A stretch of 64,000 nt of DNA from contig CANCXM010000003.1 in the NCBI GenBank assembly GCA_947381945.1, forward strand, positions 78,302 to 142,301, in the 5' to 3' direction. This document shows, in pieces, positions 1 to 8,681 of this stretch; position 1 is the first letter of the stretch; each line of letters begins with the position of its first letter. The notes under the pieces are model-generated. The model was given only the letters and a program-made list of their open reading frames with translations. It was not told the DNA's origin and ran no database searches. A program made the position numbers and the translations under genes. This DNA is from an uncultured Muribaculaceae bacterium. GTDB taxonomy: Bacteria; Bacteroidota; Bacteroidia; Bacteroidales; Muribaculaceae.

Positions 1-228
1 CTTGTTGAGTGCAATGCCACGGAGAGGAGACTGCCGGCGACCGGAGGAGACATCGAAGCCTGACATTTCCAGAACCATCATCAGCAAATCAAGATAAAGT
101 TCATGGCCATATTTCTTATCGCGTGAAGGATTTTCCACCGGGGGCTCAATCTTGAATTCGCTCTGCGTAAGCAGATAGGAATAGAGGAGCTGCACCACTT
201 TGATTCGGATCAAAACTCGATTTATCAT
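1..228 (-). CDS. nusB: Transcription antitermination factor NusB, N-terminal part (runs off the left edge)
   Basis: The 76 codons present begin MINRVLIRIKVVQLLYSYLL, the usual opening of Bacteroidales NusB, an RNA-binding factor that with NusE/S10 assembles the antitermination complex on boxA of rRNA transcripts. Only the N-terminal helical part is here; the rest lies left of the window. The start is the ATG at 226-228, the first Met in a frame that stays open to the edge. It is divergent from rho, so two transcription-termination regulators share one 600-bp intergenic region. Identification is by recognised N-terminal sequence. Confidence 0.85.
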   Translation of the reverse strand, partial: MINRVLIRIKVVQLLYSYLLTQSEFKIEPPVENPSRDKKYGHELYLDLLMMVLEMSGFDVSSGRRQSPLRGIALNK

Positions 229-274
229 GATTATAAAGAGCTATTTTTATAACTTGCTAATGATTTTAACGCTG

Positions 275-282
275 CAAATTTA
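275..282 (-). promoter_or_regulatory. Putative -7 element of the nusB promoter
   Basis: Read on the minus strand this is TAAATTTG, matching the Bacteroidetes -7 consensus TAnnTTTG, about 47 nt upstream of the nusB start codon. The matching -33 element is poor: only a TTG about 23 nt further upstream. It is plausible because of position rather than strength. Confidence 0.4.
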
Positions 283-350
283 CGACTTTTTCTGAATATA
301 TCTCACAATTATGGGATGAAAACACAATATAAAACATTTTTCATGTTTCC

Positions 351-382
351 TTTGTTGTTTAAGAAAAATAGTTGTATCTTTG
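351..382 (+). promoter_or_regulatory. Putative rho promoter
   Basis: TTTG at 351-354, 20 nt of spacer and TATCTTTG at 375-382 match the Bacteroidetes sigma-ABfr consensus. Transcription would start near 390, leaving an untranslated leader of roughly 450 nt before the rho start codon at 836. Short open frames within the leader look unlike protein sequence. Confidence 0.6.
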
Positions 383-576
383 CAGTGATTAAAGTTCGGT
401 CTTTTCCAAGACTGTATCAGCGACCTCCCCCTCTTCATAATCCATGATAAATCATCCAGGTCGCCGGTTGAGATTCTCAACGAACATCTCTTCCTCAAAA
501 AAATCCACAGAGCAGTTTTCAACTATTTTTCATTCGGTGAAGCAGTGGTTTCTTACGTCCGTCCGTTTGGGCGTAG

Positions 577-668
577 CTCCCCCCACTCCATTTTACACCA
601 CTCCCCTTCTCCGCTCTATTTTCAATTCCAAGCAATCCACATTCTCACACCCCACCCTCTCCCTCTGA
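577..668 (+). promoter_or_regulatory. C-rich, G-poor rut-like segment in the rho leader
   Basis: Across these 92 nt about half the bases are C and only about three are G, with repeated YC dinucleotides, while flanking DNA is AT-rich. A long unstructured C>G segment in an untranslated leader is the signature of a Rho-utilisation site. In enterobacteria rho is known to limit its own expression by premature termination in its leader. I infer the same logic here. The remainder of the 229-835 gap is AT-rich with no convincing gene. Confidence 0.5.
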
Positions 669-835
669 CAATTTATTTCAAATGCAATTTGTCAACCGCA
701 GATAAAAAATCAACTTACCACGGCAAAAACAACACCGGATTTTTTATCCTACCGGATTCACTTAAAGATTTCTATTTATTAATATATCCCCCCCAGGGCC
801 GCTGAATACTTTCAGCCGCAATCTATATATTAAAT

Positions 836-3019
836 ATGTATAACTACAATGAGCTTGAAGCCATGGACGACTCGCAATTGCGGGAAATCGGACTATCACA
901 TGGCATAAAGAAAATCGACTCTTCCGACAAGGAAAGCATCATTTATGACATTCTTGAACAGCAGGCACGCGACGTGGCTGCCACTTCGACAGCCAATATA
1001 GCGAAGGGCCGTCGAAAAAAAGACAATAATAATAAGGAGGAGAAGCCCCAGAGCGCTCCAAAACAGAAAAAAAACAATCCTGACGAACAAACGCAGCCTG
1101 CCGAAGCAGCCGCTGCACAACCGACTGAGCAACCGGCAAAGCGCCGCGGACGCAAGCCTAAGGCCGAAAACGCTCAAAACCAGCAGAATCAGGAAATAGC
1201 AAACACTCCCGTCCCCGAAGTGCAGGCACAGGAAACCGCACCTCAGCAGGAAGCGGCAATCGCTGAACAGCCTGTCGGCGAAGCCCAGCAGGAACAGGGC
1301 GAACAGCAACCGAAGCGCCGCCGTGGCCGTCCGCCACGCAATCCGCGCCCCGAAGATGCAAACGCTGCCGCTCCGACCGCAGAAAACGCAACGGAAAACG
1401 ATAATGCAGAAGCAAACGAAGGCGACGTCAAGTCTTCCGAACCCAAGGGATTCCTTCCTGCAGCAAGCAACAACAATACTGATACAGACAATGCTCAGGA
1501 GAATCAACCCGTGACTGAATCCGCTGAGGGTCAGCCCAAAGAAGAGCGTCCGCGCCACGGTGTGTTCATCCGCCCCGGCCAGTCGCCCGACATGATTGGG
1601 CCCGCTCCCGACAATGACAACCGTCCTGACGGACAGCAGCCTAAACGCGACTTCCGCCCGAAGGACAGCTCGTTTGGCTCATTCTTCCCCCGTGCCGGCG
1701 GTCGCACATTCGCACCCCGCACCCAGCAGGAAAAGGAACAGGCCATGCAGGCTCCGCAGCCCGCTCCCACTCCTATGCCTGCAGCTCCAATCGTGCTTGG
1801 CGAACCGGGAATGGAGAAACAACAGCCCCAAAACAAGAAGAACAAGAAGAACCGCAACAAAAATCAGCAGTTCGATCAGCCGAAGCCTCAGCCCTATAAT
1901 TTCGATGGCATAATCGAGACCACCGGCGTGCTTGAAATCGACCCCGCAGGTCATGGCTTCCTCCGTTCAAGCGACTACAACTATCTCCCCTCGCCTGACG
2001 ATGTCCTCGTCACCAAGGAACAGATCAAACAATATGCCCTCCGCACCGGCGACGTTGTCGACGCAACTCTCCGCGCTCCCCGCGAAGGTGATAAATACTA
2101 TCCCCTCAGCTCAGTGCGAAGCGTAAACGGCCGTTCACCCGAATATATCCGCGACCGCGTGGCATTCGAGCATCTTACACCCCTCTTCCCCGACGAGAAA
2201 TTCGACCTTACTTCAGGTCGTTCGAGCAATATCTCGACCCGCGTCGTCGACATGTTCTCCCCTATCGGCAAAGGTCAGCGCGGCTTGATTGTAGCGCCTC
2301 CGAAAACAGGTAAGACACTCCTACTCAAGGACATCGCCAATGCCATTGCAGAGAACCACCCGGAAACATACATCATGATTCTCCTCATCGACGAACGTCC
2401 GGAGGAAGTGACCGACATGAGCCGCAGCGTAAACGCCGAAGTCATCGCCTCGACATTCGACGAACCTGCCGACCGCCATGTCAAGATTGCATCCATCGTG
2501 CTTGAAAAGGCAAAACGCATGGTTGAATGTGGCCACGATGTCGTGATTCTCCTTGACTCCATCACCCGTCTGGCCCGCGCTTACAACACCTGCGCCCCAG
2601 CTTCAGGCAAAATCCTCTCAGGCGGTGTGGACGCCAACGCACTCCAGAAGCCCAAACGCTTCTTCGGCGCGGCGCGCAACATCGAGAACGGAGGTTCACT
2701 CACCATCATCGCAACAGCTCTTACCGAGACAAGCTCCAAGATGGACGAAGTCATCTTTGAGGAATTCAAGGGAACAGGCAACATGGAGCTGCAGCTTGAC
2801 CGCAAGCTCTCCAACAAGCGCATCTTCCCCGCCGTCGACATCATGGCATCCTCAACCCGCCGCGACGACCTCCTGCTGCGCAACGAGACCCTCAACCGCA
2901 TGTGGATTCTCCGCCGTTTCCTCAGCGACCGCAACTCAATCGAGGCAATGGAATTCATCAAAGACCGTATGGAACGCACCTCCGACAACGACGAACTCCT
3001 CCGCACAATGGGCGACTAA
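836..3019 (+). CDS. rho: Transcription termination factor Rho with long disordered insertion
   Basis: This is the hexameric RNA-dependent ATPase/translocase that terminates transcription. Residues about 1-45 form the Rho_N helical domain. Residues about 46-375 are low-complexity, rich in Q, P, A, N, E, with repeated [14 protein letters not shown] basic motifs. The cold-shock RNA-binding domain follows (about 378-455). The ATPase core shows Walker A APPKTGKT, Walker B DVVILLDS and the LSGGVD Q-loop. At 727 aa it is far longer than E. coli Rho (419 aa); all the excess lies in the insertion. Such insertions are typical of Bacteroidetes Rho and in Bacteroides thetaiotaomicron have been linked to condensate formation. 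The ATG at 836 directly precedes the Rho_N domain. Confidence 0.97.
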   Translation: MYNYNELEAMDDSQLREIGLSHGIKKIDSSDKESIIYDILEQQARDVAATSTANIAKGRRKKDNNNKEEKPQSAPKQKKNNPDEQTQPAEAAAAQPTEQPAKRRGRKPKAENAQNQQNQEIANTPVPEVQAQETAPQQEAAIAEQPVGEAQQEQGEQQPKRRRGRPPRNPRPEDANAAAPTAENATENDNAEANEGDVKSSEPKGFLPAASNNNTDTDNAQENQPVTESAEGQPKEERPRHGVFIRPGQSPDMIGPAPDNDNRPDGQQPKRDFRPKDSSFGSFFPRAGGRTFAPRTQQEKEQAMQAPQPAPTPMPAAPIVLGEPGMEKQQPQNKKNKKNRNKNQQFDQPKPQPYNFDGIIETTGVLEIDPAGHGFLRSSDYNYLPSPDDVLVTKEQIKQYALRTGDVVDATLRAPREGDKYYPLSSVRSVNGRSPEYIRDRVAFEHLTPLFPDEKFDLTSGRSSNISTRVVDMFSPIGKGQRGLIVAPPKTGKTLLLKDIANAIAENHPETYIMILLIDERPEEVTDMSRSVNAEVIASTFDEPADRHVKIASIVLEKAKRMVECGHDVVILLDSITRLARAYNTCAPASGKILSGGVDANALQKPKRFFGAARNIENGGSLTIIATALTETSSKMDEVIFEEFKGTGNMELQLDRKLSNKRIFPAVDIMASSTRRDDLLLRNETLNRMWILRRFLSDRNSIEAMEFIKDRMERTSDNDELLRTMGD

Positions 3020-3061
3020 TCCAGCCGCCTTACAAAAGGACCAATTTCAAAAAAAGATAGA

Positions 3062-3118
3062 AAATCAGCACAACAGGCCCGTGGAATTCAGAATTCCGCG
3101 GGCCTGTTGTGCTGATTT
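3062..3118 (+). terminator. Strong 57-nt palindrome downstream of rho
   Basis: A nearly perfect hairpin of 28 paired positions with a single central base (3090) starts about 40 nt after the rho stop. The arms contain AATCAGCACAACAGGCCCG and its complement, with one G-T pair. There is no long T-run on either side, so it may act as an RNA 3'-end stabiliser as much as an intrinsic terminator. Confidence 0.6.
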
Positions 3119-3373
3119 CAAGTCAATCCTAAAATCATGAAAACAGATACAAACGAACAAAATAAGCAAAAGTAACAAAAGTATAATTCAATTAAAATTA
3201 ACCTCTTGCGCCCTCCGACTTTCTGTCGTTCCGTACCTTTTTCAGACGTTTACAAATTTCATGCACTATAATTACCCCCCTCTTATTCATATCTATAACT
3301 TAACATATTTGGTATCAATCCAAAAATCCAGATTAACATTCTATTACAGTAAGGAAAAATTCGGATTACCATT

Positions 3374-3574
3374 CCATTATCGGAAGGCAGCAAGCAAGCT
3401 GCGAAGCAGCGGTACGGTGGTAGCCCCTCATCGAGCGCGATGCAATGAAGCCCGCAGGGCGAAATTGCGGCGCGCGAAGGTGTGGGGAAAAGGAATATCC
3501 ACTCACGGGCATCGAAGATGTCCGACAATAACCAATTCCCTCGTGTGGTATTATCGGACATCTTCAATGCCCGT
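3374..3574. repeat. Structured GC-rich intergenic element ending in a 30-bp inverted repeat
   Basis: This sits in the 820-bp gap between rho and the next gene, which is otherwise AT-rich. Nested hairpins are visible: GCTGC-GAA-GCAGC at 3398-3410, then a stem GCGCG (3435-3439) with CGCGC (3471-3475) enclosing GCAAT/ATTGC and GCCC-GCA-GGGC. It ends in a long inverted repeat, 3505-3534 against 3546-3574, with two mismatches and one extra base, around an 11-nt loop. No protein-like frame is convincing. It could be a dispersed intergenic repeat or a structured RNA. Confidence 0.5.
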
Positions 3575-3839
3575 CATGAAAAAAATCTACTCTACTCATG
3601 AATATCAATCGGATATATGCTCAAAGAAAATAATTATAACCAATAATTTCATATTACTTCCAATAGAATATATCAAATCCATAATTGGCAAGACAATTCA
3701 TATTTGGTAAGACAATCCATATAAATGGTTAGTCAAGGGAATTGGGAAGATATTAATTTTGCAATATCCGAAAACTGCACAATGGCGTGATAATACCATT
3801 ATGAATAAAATCAAAAAAAATCTATGAATAAAAATTAAG

Positions 3840-3941
3840 ATGAAAAAAGATGTGATGATATTGACCGGCGCTGACTTCCTTATCGACGGAAGGGCTACAG
3901 CCTCATATTTTTACGGACCATTAAACCCAAATGCAAAATGA
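3840..3941 (+). CDS. 33-aa open frame translationally overlapping the RibD-like gene
   Basis: A short frame beginning MKKDVMILTGADFL ends in a TGA overlapping the ATG of the following reductase by two bases (ATGA), an arrangement typical of translational coupling. I do not recognise it; it may be a leader or the residue of a larger gene. Evidence that it is translated is only the overlap and an A-rich region before its ATG. Confidence 0.3.
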   Translation: MKKDVMILTGADFLIDGRATASYFYGPLNPNAK

Positions 3942-4618
3942 AAAGGCCATACATAGTTTGCCACATAGTGGCATCAATCGACGGACGCATCGACTGCTCG
4001 ATGGTCGACAAAATCAGTGGCGACGAATATTACGACACCTTAGCCAAACTCGAATGCCCGACGCAGCTTGAAGGCCGCGTCACAATGGAGCACTACAGCG
4101 CATTGAAAGAACCATTCGTAGCCAATGACAAGACTCCGCTCAGAATGACATCGGTCTATAAGGCCATCGACTCGGACGGATATATAGTGGCGGTTGACAC
4201 CTACGGCAAATTGTGTTGGCCGTCATCTGAGATTGACGGTGCGCCACTCGTCTGCATTGTCAGCGAACAAGTATCGCTGGAATATCTTGACATGCTAAAA
4301 AATGAAGGCATCTCATATATCTGCATCGGCCAAAATGCCATCGACTTACCAAAGGCCATGGAAATCCTGCACTCCGAATTCGGCGTGAAGCGCATGGCCG
4401 TCCTTGGCGGCGGACACATCAACGGCGGTTTCCTTGCAGCCGGACTGATTGATGAAGTCAGTCTGCTCCTTGCTCCCGGCATTGACGGACGCAAAGGTCA
4501 GACAGCTCTTTTCGATGGCATAGAGGATATGAACCATATCCCGGTTAAATTATCGCTGGAAAGCGTTGAGCGCATTGAGAACGGTACATTATGGATAAGA
4601 TATAAAACTAACTATTGA
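3938..4618 (+). CDS. RibD C-terminal / dihydrofolate-reductase-like family oxidoreductase
   Basis: The 226-aa protein has the RibD_C/DHFR-like fold pattern: N-terminal VASIDGRID, a central strand-helix series, and GGGHINGGFLAAGLIDEVSLLLAP, the conserved glycine-rich NADPH-binding segment plus the LIDE motif. Family members are NAD(P)H-dependent reductases; the riboflavin enzyme is the best known, but a stand-alone copy without a deaminase domain is usually of unknown substrate. Its stop overlaps the start of the flavodoxin gene by one base, so the two probably form a redox operon. I would not call it the riboflavin enzyme. Confidence 0.8.
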   Translation: MKRPYIVCHIVASIDGRIDCSMVDKISGDEYYDTLAKLECPTQLEGRVTMEHYSALKEPFVANDKTPLRMTSVYKAIDSDGYIVAVDTYGKLCWPSSEIDGAPLVCIVSEQVSLEYLDMLKNEGISYICIGQNAIDLPKAMEILHSEFGVKRMAVLGGGHINGGFLAAGLIDEVSLLLAPGIDGRKGQTALFDGIEDMNHIPVKLSLESVERIENGTLWIRYKTNY

Positions 4619-5268
4619 TGAGAAAGATAATCAGCATGGTTGTCATGTTTGTAGTCTCTGCCATGTCAATGATGTCATGTGCGGGTAATGACTCCAATGC
4701 GGCAACCGATTCAAAAACAAGAAAAGAAAAAAGTATGGAAACAGCATTGCCAGGCAAAAAAATTCTTGTGGCATTTTTCTCCCATACCGGCGAAAACTAC
4801 GGCGTAGGCAACATATCGGAGGGCAACACCCATATCATCGCAAAAATGATATCCGAAGCAACCGGAGGCACGCTCTTTGAGATTGTACCGGAAAAGGAAT
4901 ATCCCCACGACTCATACGATGCTGTGGTTGAGATTGCCAAACAGGAGAAAGCCAAGAAGGCGCGTCCCGCAATAAAAGGCGACGTCAAGGTAGAAGATTA
5001 CGACGTTATTTTCATAGGCTATCCGAACTGGTGGGGCGATATGCCGATGCCGGTATATACATTCTTGGAAAAGCATGATTGGAACGGCAAGACCGTCGTC
5101 CCGTTCTGCACCCATGAGGGTAGCGGTCTCTCAAACACCGAAAAACATATAGCGGAAACCTGCAAGGGTGCAACTGTCGTTAATGGCCTTGCGGTCCGTG
5201 GCGCAACCTCACAGAATAATCGTGAACAAGCCCGAAAAACTGTCAGCTCGTGGCTCAACAAATTATAG
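4618..5268 (+). CDS. Lipoprotein-type flavodoxin
   Basis: The N-terminus is a lipoprotein signal (MRKIISMVVMF... with lipobox SMMSC), followed by a linker and a flavodoxin domain. The FMN phosphate loop is FFSHTGENYGVGN (about residue 53), and an IGYPNWWGDMP segment supplies the isoalloxazine-binding region. It is probably an envelope-anchored FMN protein delivering electrons or reducing a small molecule. A TTG one codon upstream is possible, but the ATG at 4618, one base inside the preceding stop, is preferred. The pairing with a RibD-like reductase suggests an inducible reductase pair. Confidence 0.8.
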   Translation: MRKIISMVVMFVVSAMSMMSCAGNDSNAATDSKTRKEKSMETALPGKKILVAFFSHTGENYGVGNISEGNTHIIAKMISEATGGTLFEIVPEKEYPHDSYDAVVEIAKQEKAKKARPAIKGDVKVEDYDVIFIGYPNWWGDMPMPVYTFLEKHDWNGKTVVPFCTHEGSGLSNTEKHIAETCKGATVVNGLAVRGATSQNNREQARKTVSSWLNKL

Positions 5269-5287
5269 AATCCACAAAATAAAATGA

Positions 5288-5339
5288 CAAAAAATCCGGA
5301 AGCGACATGGATTTCCATCTATCGCTTCCGGATTTTTTG
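5288..5339. terminator. Bidirectional intrinsic terminator
   Basis: An 18-bp perfect stem (CAAAAAATCCGGAAGCGA at 5288-5305 and its complement at 5322-5339) has A-run and T-run ends on both strands. It separates the convergent flavodoxin (+) and rpiB (-) genes and can serve both. Confidence 0.85.
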
Positions 5340-5361
5340 TATTTATACGTTTAGCTGAAGA

Positions 5362-5820
5362 TTATTTCTCAGGTACAGGTATCTTCTCGACACGGCGTTC
5401 GTGACGGCCACCGTCAAAGGGAGTATTCAAGAAAGTCTCCACAATATTGATTGCAGTCACATTGTCGATGAAACGGGCGGGAAGCACGAGGACATTGGCA
5501 TTGTTGTGACGACGTGCGAGTTCGGCAAGTTCTACATTCCAGCAGAGAGCCGCACGGACACCCTGATGCTTGTTGAGTGTAATGCCGATACCATTTCCGG
5601 AGCCACAGAGGGCGATACCGGGATAGACTTCGCCATTCTCGACAGCAAAAGCGCAGGGATGAGCGAAATCGGCATAGTCACAACTGTCAGCCGAATATGT
5701 GCCGAAATCCTTATATTCAATGTTCATGGAGTCAAAATAGCCTTCAAGAACCATTTTCATCTCATAGCCGGCGTGGTCGCTGCAGAACCCTACAGGTGTA
5801 TTTTCTTTTAAAATTGACAT
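5362..5820 (-). CDS. rpiB: Ribose-5-phosphate isomerase B
   Basis: RpiB interconverts ribose-5-phosphate and ribulose-5-phosphate in the pentose phosphate pathway. The 152-aa length is normal. Visible motifs are SDHAGYEMK near residue 14, the catalytic-cysteine loop CGSGNGIGI near residue 72, and RAALCWN-ELAELARRHNNANVLVLPARF, which forms the phosphate site. It heads away from the 5.3-kb terminator and is the last gene of a leftward run with the DUF5063 gene, nadD, gmk and yicC. The LacAB/RpiB family can act on other sugar phosphates, but RpiB is by far the likeliest role. Confidence 0.92.
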   Translation of the reverse strand: MSILKENTPVGFCSDHAGYEMKMVLEGYFDSMNIEYKDFGTYSADSCDYADFAHPCAFAVENGEVYPGIALCGSGNGIGITLNKHQGVRAALCWNVELAELARRHNNANVLVLPARFIDNVTAINIVETFLNTPFDGGRHERRVEKIPVPEK

Positions 5821-5853
5821 AAGTGGTGGATTATTCTTTATTAAGGTTAGTGT

Positions 5854-6390
5854 TCAGAGATTGTCGTCATCATCCTCATCATCCGAGGCAGACGAATAGT
5901 AGATGTTGTTGAGCGGGCGCATAAGATTGCACACACGCTGGCTCCAATATGCACCGAAATCATCCTTGACGGCTGTCAGGGCTGAGTTGATCATTTCTTC
6001 CGGAGCATCCTTCACCATGACAAAGAAATTATAAAGCACCTGGAACACATCACAGATACCCTCCGCCACACTCATGCCTATCGGCGTGTCGGAATATTTC
6101 ATGTCCTCTTCGAAAACTTCAAGATACACGTCATCCTCCCCAAGCAGGTTTTCAATCTGGCGTCGGATGGACTCATAGTAATCCTCATCGAGAAAACTCT
6201 CGATGTAGGCATCCTCTTCGTCAAGCAAAGGTGCCGGTTTCAGATCGGATGCGGAAATATAGATGCGTGGAAGAAGCCTGAGCATCGATGCGACGAAGGA
6301 ATTACGGTTTGACTCGCGCGCATTTTCGACGGCCAGACAGAATTCATTGCAAAGCGCAATGAAAGCAAGTGAATTAGGACTTAGCTCCAT
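5854..6390 (-). CDS. DUF5063 family protein
   Basis: The 178-aa acidic, helical protein beginning MELSPNSLAFIALCNEFCLAVENA matches the DUF5063 family as I remember it; its function is unknown. It ends in a run of Asp/Glu (SDDEDDDDN). The ATG at 6390 overlaps the end of nadD by 17 nt; an in-frame GTG at 6423 is possible but would deepen the overlap to 50 nt. The tight overlap suggests coupled expression with nadD. Confidence 0.7.
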   Translation of the reverse strand: MELSPNSLAFIALCNEFCLAVENARESNRNSFVASMLRLLPRIYISASDLKPAPLLDEEDAYIESFLDEDYYESIRRQIENLLGEDDVYLEVFEEDMKYSDTPIGMSVAEGICDVFQVLYNFFVMVKDAPEEMINSALTAVKDDFGAYWSQRVCNLMRPLNNIYYSSASDDEDDDDNL

Positions 6391-6955
6391 AAAGATTGTT
6401 TTGTTTGATATAATCAAAGACACCGTGAGGGAGGAAATAGTTCATATCCTTCCCTTTTGCGATGGCTTTGCGCAGGAAGGTGCTCGACAGGTCGGCCATC
6501 GGAGCATTCACCACGTCTACGCCATCCTCATAGATGGTACCGACAGGATAGCCGGGTCGTGGATAGACGATGACACCGAAATCCGACAGGATTGCCTCAT
6601 GGTCCTTCCATTGGTCGAAAATCTTCCAGTTGTCGCTTCCGATTATGAGTTTGAAAGTATGACGCGGATAGCGCTTGGCAAGATAGCGGAGAGTGTTGAT
6701 GGTGTATGATGGCTTCGGCATTGTCAGCTCGTAGTCACACACGTTTAGCCCTTCGGCTTTCTCCGTGGCTATCTCAAGCATTTTCAGACGGGTAATGTCC
6801 GGTATAAGTTCATCCGAACCGACTTTGAGCGGATTCAATGGCGAAAGCGTAAGCCATACCTCATCAAGTCCTGCAAACTGCTGCAGATAGCTTGCAAGCA
6901 TCAGATGTCCAATATGCACGGGATTGAAAGATCCTCCTAAGATACCTATCGTCAT
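6374..6955 (-). CDS. nadD: Nicotinate-nucleotide adenylyltransferase
   Basis: NadD transfers AMP from ATP to nicotinate mononucleotide in NAD synthesis. The nucleotidyltransferase signature GGSFNPVHIGHL (residues 6-17) contains the HxGH motif, and SSTFLRKAIAKGKD near the C-terminus carries the second (ISSTxxR-like) signature. The 193-aa length is normal. It overlaps the DUF5063 gene by 17 nt and is about 75 nt downstream of gmk, so it is likely co-transcribed with gmk and yicC. Confidence 0.95.
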   Translation of the reverse strand: MTIGILGGSFNPVHIGHLMLASYLQQFAGLDEVWLTLSPLNPLKVGSDELIPDITRLKMLEIATEKAEGLNVCDYELTMPKPSYTINTLRYLAKRYPRHTFKLIIGSDNWKIFDQWKDHEAILSDFGVIVYPRPGYPVGTIYEDGVDVVNAPMADLSSTFLRKAIAKGKDMNYFLPHGVFDYIKQNNLYGAKS

Positions 6956-7031
6956 GTCTCAAATTCTTTAAGTTGAAAAAATGCTTGTCAGAATATCGGC
7001 AGGTCAGTGAGCCGGAAAGGACTTGTCACTG

Positions 7032-7598
7032 TTAACCGACAAAATTCTTGATTCTGGCGTCAACCTCGGCTATCGCATGGTCAAGATTATCGTTGACGAC
7101 AACGCAATCGAAGTCAGAAGCGAACGACAGTTCATATTCAGCTTTCGCGAGGCGCTGCTCGATGGCTTCGGGAGCATCAGTGCCTCTTCCGGTCAGACGC
7201 GCGCGCAATGATTCAAGACTCGGTGGCTGGATAAAGATGCTTATGGCCTGCTTGCCGTACATCCGTTTCACATTCACACCACCTTTCACGTCAATGTCGA
7301 GAATCACATTGTGGCCTTCACCGGTGATACGCGAAATCTCACTTTTCAATGTCCCGTAGAATCTGCCGGGATAAACCTCCTCGAATTCAACAAAGGCATC
7401 ATTCTCGATTGAGTTTTTGAACTCCTCGTCAGAGAGGAAATAATAATTGATACCATGCTGCTCCTCACCGCGCGGAGGGCGGTTGGTGGCTGAGATTGAA
7501 AACTGCATGTCAATCTCGCCCTTGTCAAGAAGCGCAGAGATTATTGTCGATTTTCCTGTCCCGGATGGAGCCGATATGATGATTATTTTACCTGTCAT
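7032..7598 (-). CDS. gmk: Guanylate kinase
   Basis: Gmk phosphorylates GMP/dGMP. The P-loop APSGTGKST lies at residues 8-16 of the chosen product; ATNRPPRGEEQHGINYYF is the GMP-binding segment and GRFYGT follows it. The start is taken at the ATG (7596-7598) of MTGKIIII, which places the P-loop at the usual distance from the N-terminus; an ATG nine codons upstream at 7625 is possible and would abut yicC. The 188-aa length is typical. Confidence 0.95.
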   Translation of the reverse strand: MTGKIIIISAPSGTGKSTIISALLDKGEIDMQFSISATNRPPRGEEQHGINYYFLSDEEFKNSIENDAFVEFEEVYPGRFYGTLKSEISRITGEGHNVILDIDVKGGVNVKRMYGKQAISIFIQPPSLESLRARLTGRGTDAPEAIEQRLAKAEYELSFASDFDCVVVNDNLDHAIAEVDARIKNFVG

Positions 7599-7627
7599 AG
7601 GTGAAATCGTATATGGTTGAGTCAATC

Positions 7628-8503
7628 TTACATCACGTTGAGCACCTGCTCCTTTATCTGTTCGAGCACATCCTTCATCTGCACCACAATCTTCTGCATT
7701 TCAGCATGGTTGCTCTTGGAGCCGAGTGTATTTATCTCGCGACCCATTTCCTGACTGATGAAACCGAGTTTCTTGCCTTGACCTTTGGGTCCCTCCATTG
7801 TCTCGATGAAATAGTTGAGATGCTGGGCAAGACGCTGCTTTTCCTCGTTGACATCGAGTTTCTCAATGTAGAAGAACAGCTCCTGTTCAAGACGGCTGCG
7901 GTCATAGTCAACACCGTGGATTTTGGCAAGGCCCTCTTCCATGCGGGTGCGTATCTTTGCCACACGCTCCTCCTCGAACTGAGGCACGAGTGCGAGAAGC
8001 TGGCGGATACGTTCGATGCGGGTTGCGAAAAAGCTTTCGAGTTTCTCCCCTTCAGTCCGGCGGAAAGCCATCAGACGGTCGGCGGCAGCATCCAGTGCCT
8101 CCATCACCCCGCTCACTTCGGTCTCGTCGGCCTCGCCGGGAGTCTCGCTCTTCATGACATCGGGGAAACGCATCAGAACACCATACCAGTCCTGCGGGAC
8201 GGAAATACCAAGTTCAGCAGCAGCGTTTTCAACATCTTCTTTATAAGCCTTCAAAGCTGCGACGTTAAGTTTCACCGATGCATCACCGGTCACATTCTCC
8301 ACATAGACGGTCATGTCGACCTTTCCACGTTCGAGAATTGCAGCCACACGGTTTCTCATTTCAAGTTCCTGAGCGCGCAACGACGACGGCACACGCGCGG
8401 CAATATCAATCTGCTTGCTGTTAAGCGATTTGATTTCTACCGTAATTTTTTTGCCGGGAAGCTCCGTCACGGCTTTCCCGAATCCCGTCATTGAATATAA
8501 CAT
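7628..8503 (-). CDS. yicC: YicC/YloC family endoribonuclease
   Basis: The 291-aa product starts LYSMTGFGKA after the initiator, the diagnostic N-terminus of YicC family proteins, and ends GREINTLGSKSNHAEMQKIVVQMK, the equally conserved C-terminal block. Members are oligomeric RNases; E. coli YicC degrades the small RNA RyhB. The ATG at 8503 is chosen over an upstream in-frame Met at 8578 because the family motif begins there. Adjacency to gmk is conserved in many bacteria. Confidence 0.92.
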   Translation of the reverse strand: MLYSMTGFGKAVTELPGKKITVEIKSLNSKQIDIAARVPSSLRAQELEMRNRVAAILERGKVDMTVYVENVTGDASVKLNVAALKAYKEDVENAAAELGISVPQDWYGVLMRFPDVMKSETPGEADETEVSGVMEALDAAADRLMAFRRTEGEKLESFFATRIERIRQLLALVPQFEEERVAKIRTRMEEGLAKIHGVDYDRSRLEQELFFYIEKLDVNEEKQRLAQHLNYFIETMEGPKGQGKKLGFISQEMGREINTLGSKSNHAEMQKIVVQMKDVLEQIKEQVLNVM

Positions 8504-8681
8504 GATAAGGCGTAATTTTATAGCCCGGTTATCGGGGCTTTCCACTGTGAAATGCGAACCGGGGATGATTTTTACCACAAAATTACAATTTTCTCACGAT
8601 AAACAAGTAACTTTGTCCTAAATTTTGACGCGGGACTTTACGATTCCCGCAACCAATCAGAATCAAGAGAGCGTTAGAAAC

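Noticed and set aside
280..522. 80-codon minus-strand frame across the nusB-rho gap
   Set aside because: It crosses both putative promoters and has no protein-like features.
444..805. Two short plus-strand frames in the rho leader
   Set aside because: They coincide with the C-rich segment, giving Pro/Ser/Thr-rich translations explained by base composition.
896..1558. Long minus-strand open frame opposite rho
   Set aside because: It mirrors the low-complexity Rho insertion, consists of L/C/F-rich nonsense and lies inside an unquestionable gene.
3505..3574. Possible CRISPR or insertion-sequence end
   Set aside because: Only one inverted repeat pair, no spacers, no transposase and no flanking target duplication are visible.
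3261..3710. Open frames across the rho downstream gap on both strands
   Set aside because: They run through the hairpin-rich element; composition and lack of motifs argue for non-coding repeat or RNA instead.
7601..8494. 297-codon plus-strand frame opposite yicC
   Set aside because: It is the antisense shadow of yicC, whose family motifs are intact on the minus strand; its His/Leu-rich translation is typical of such shadows.
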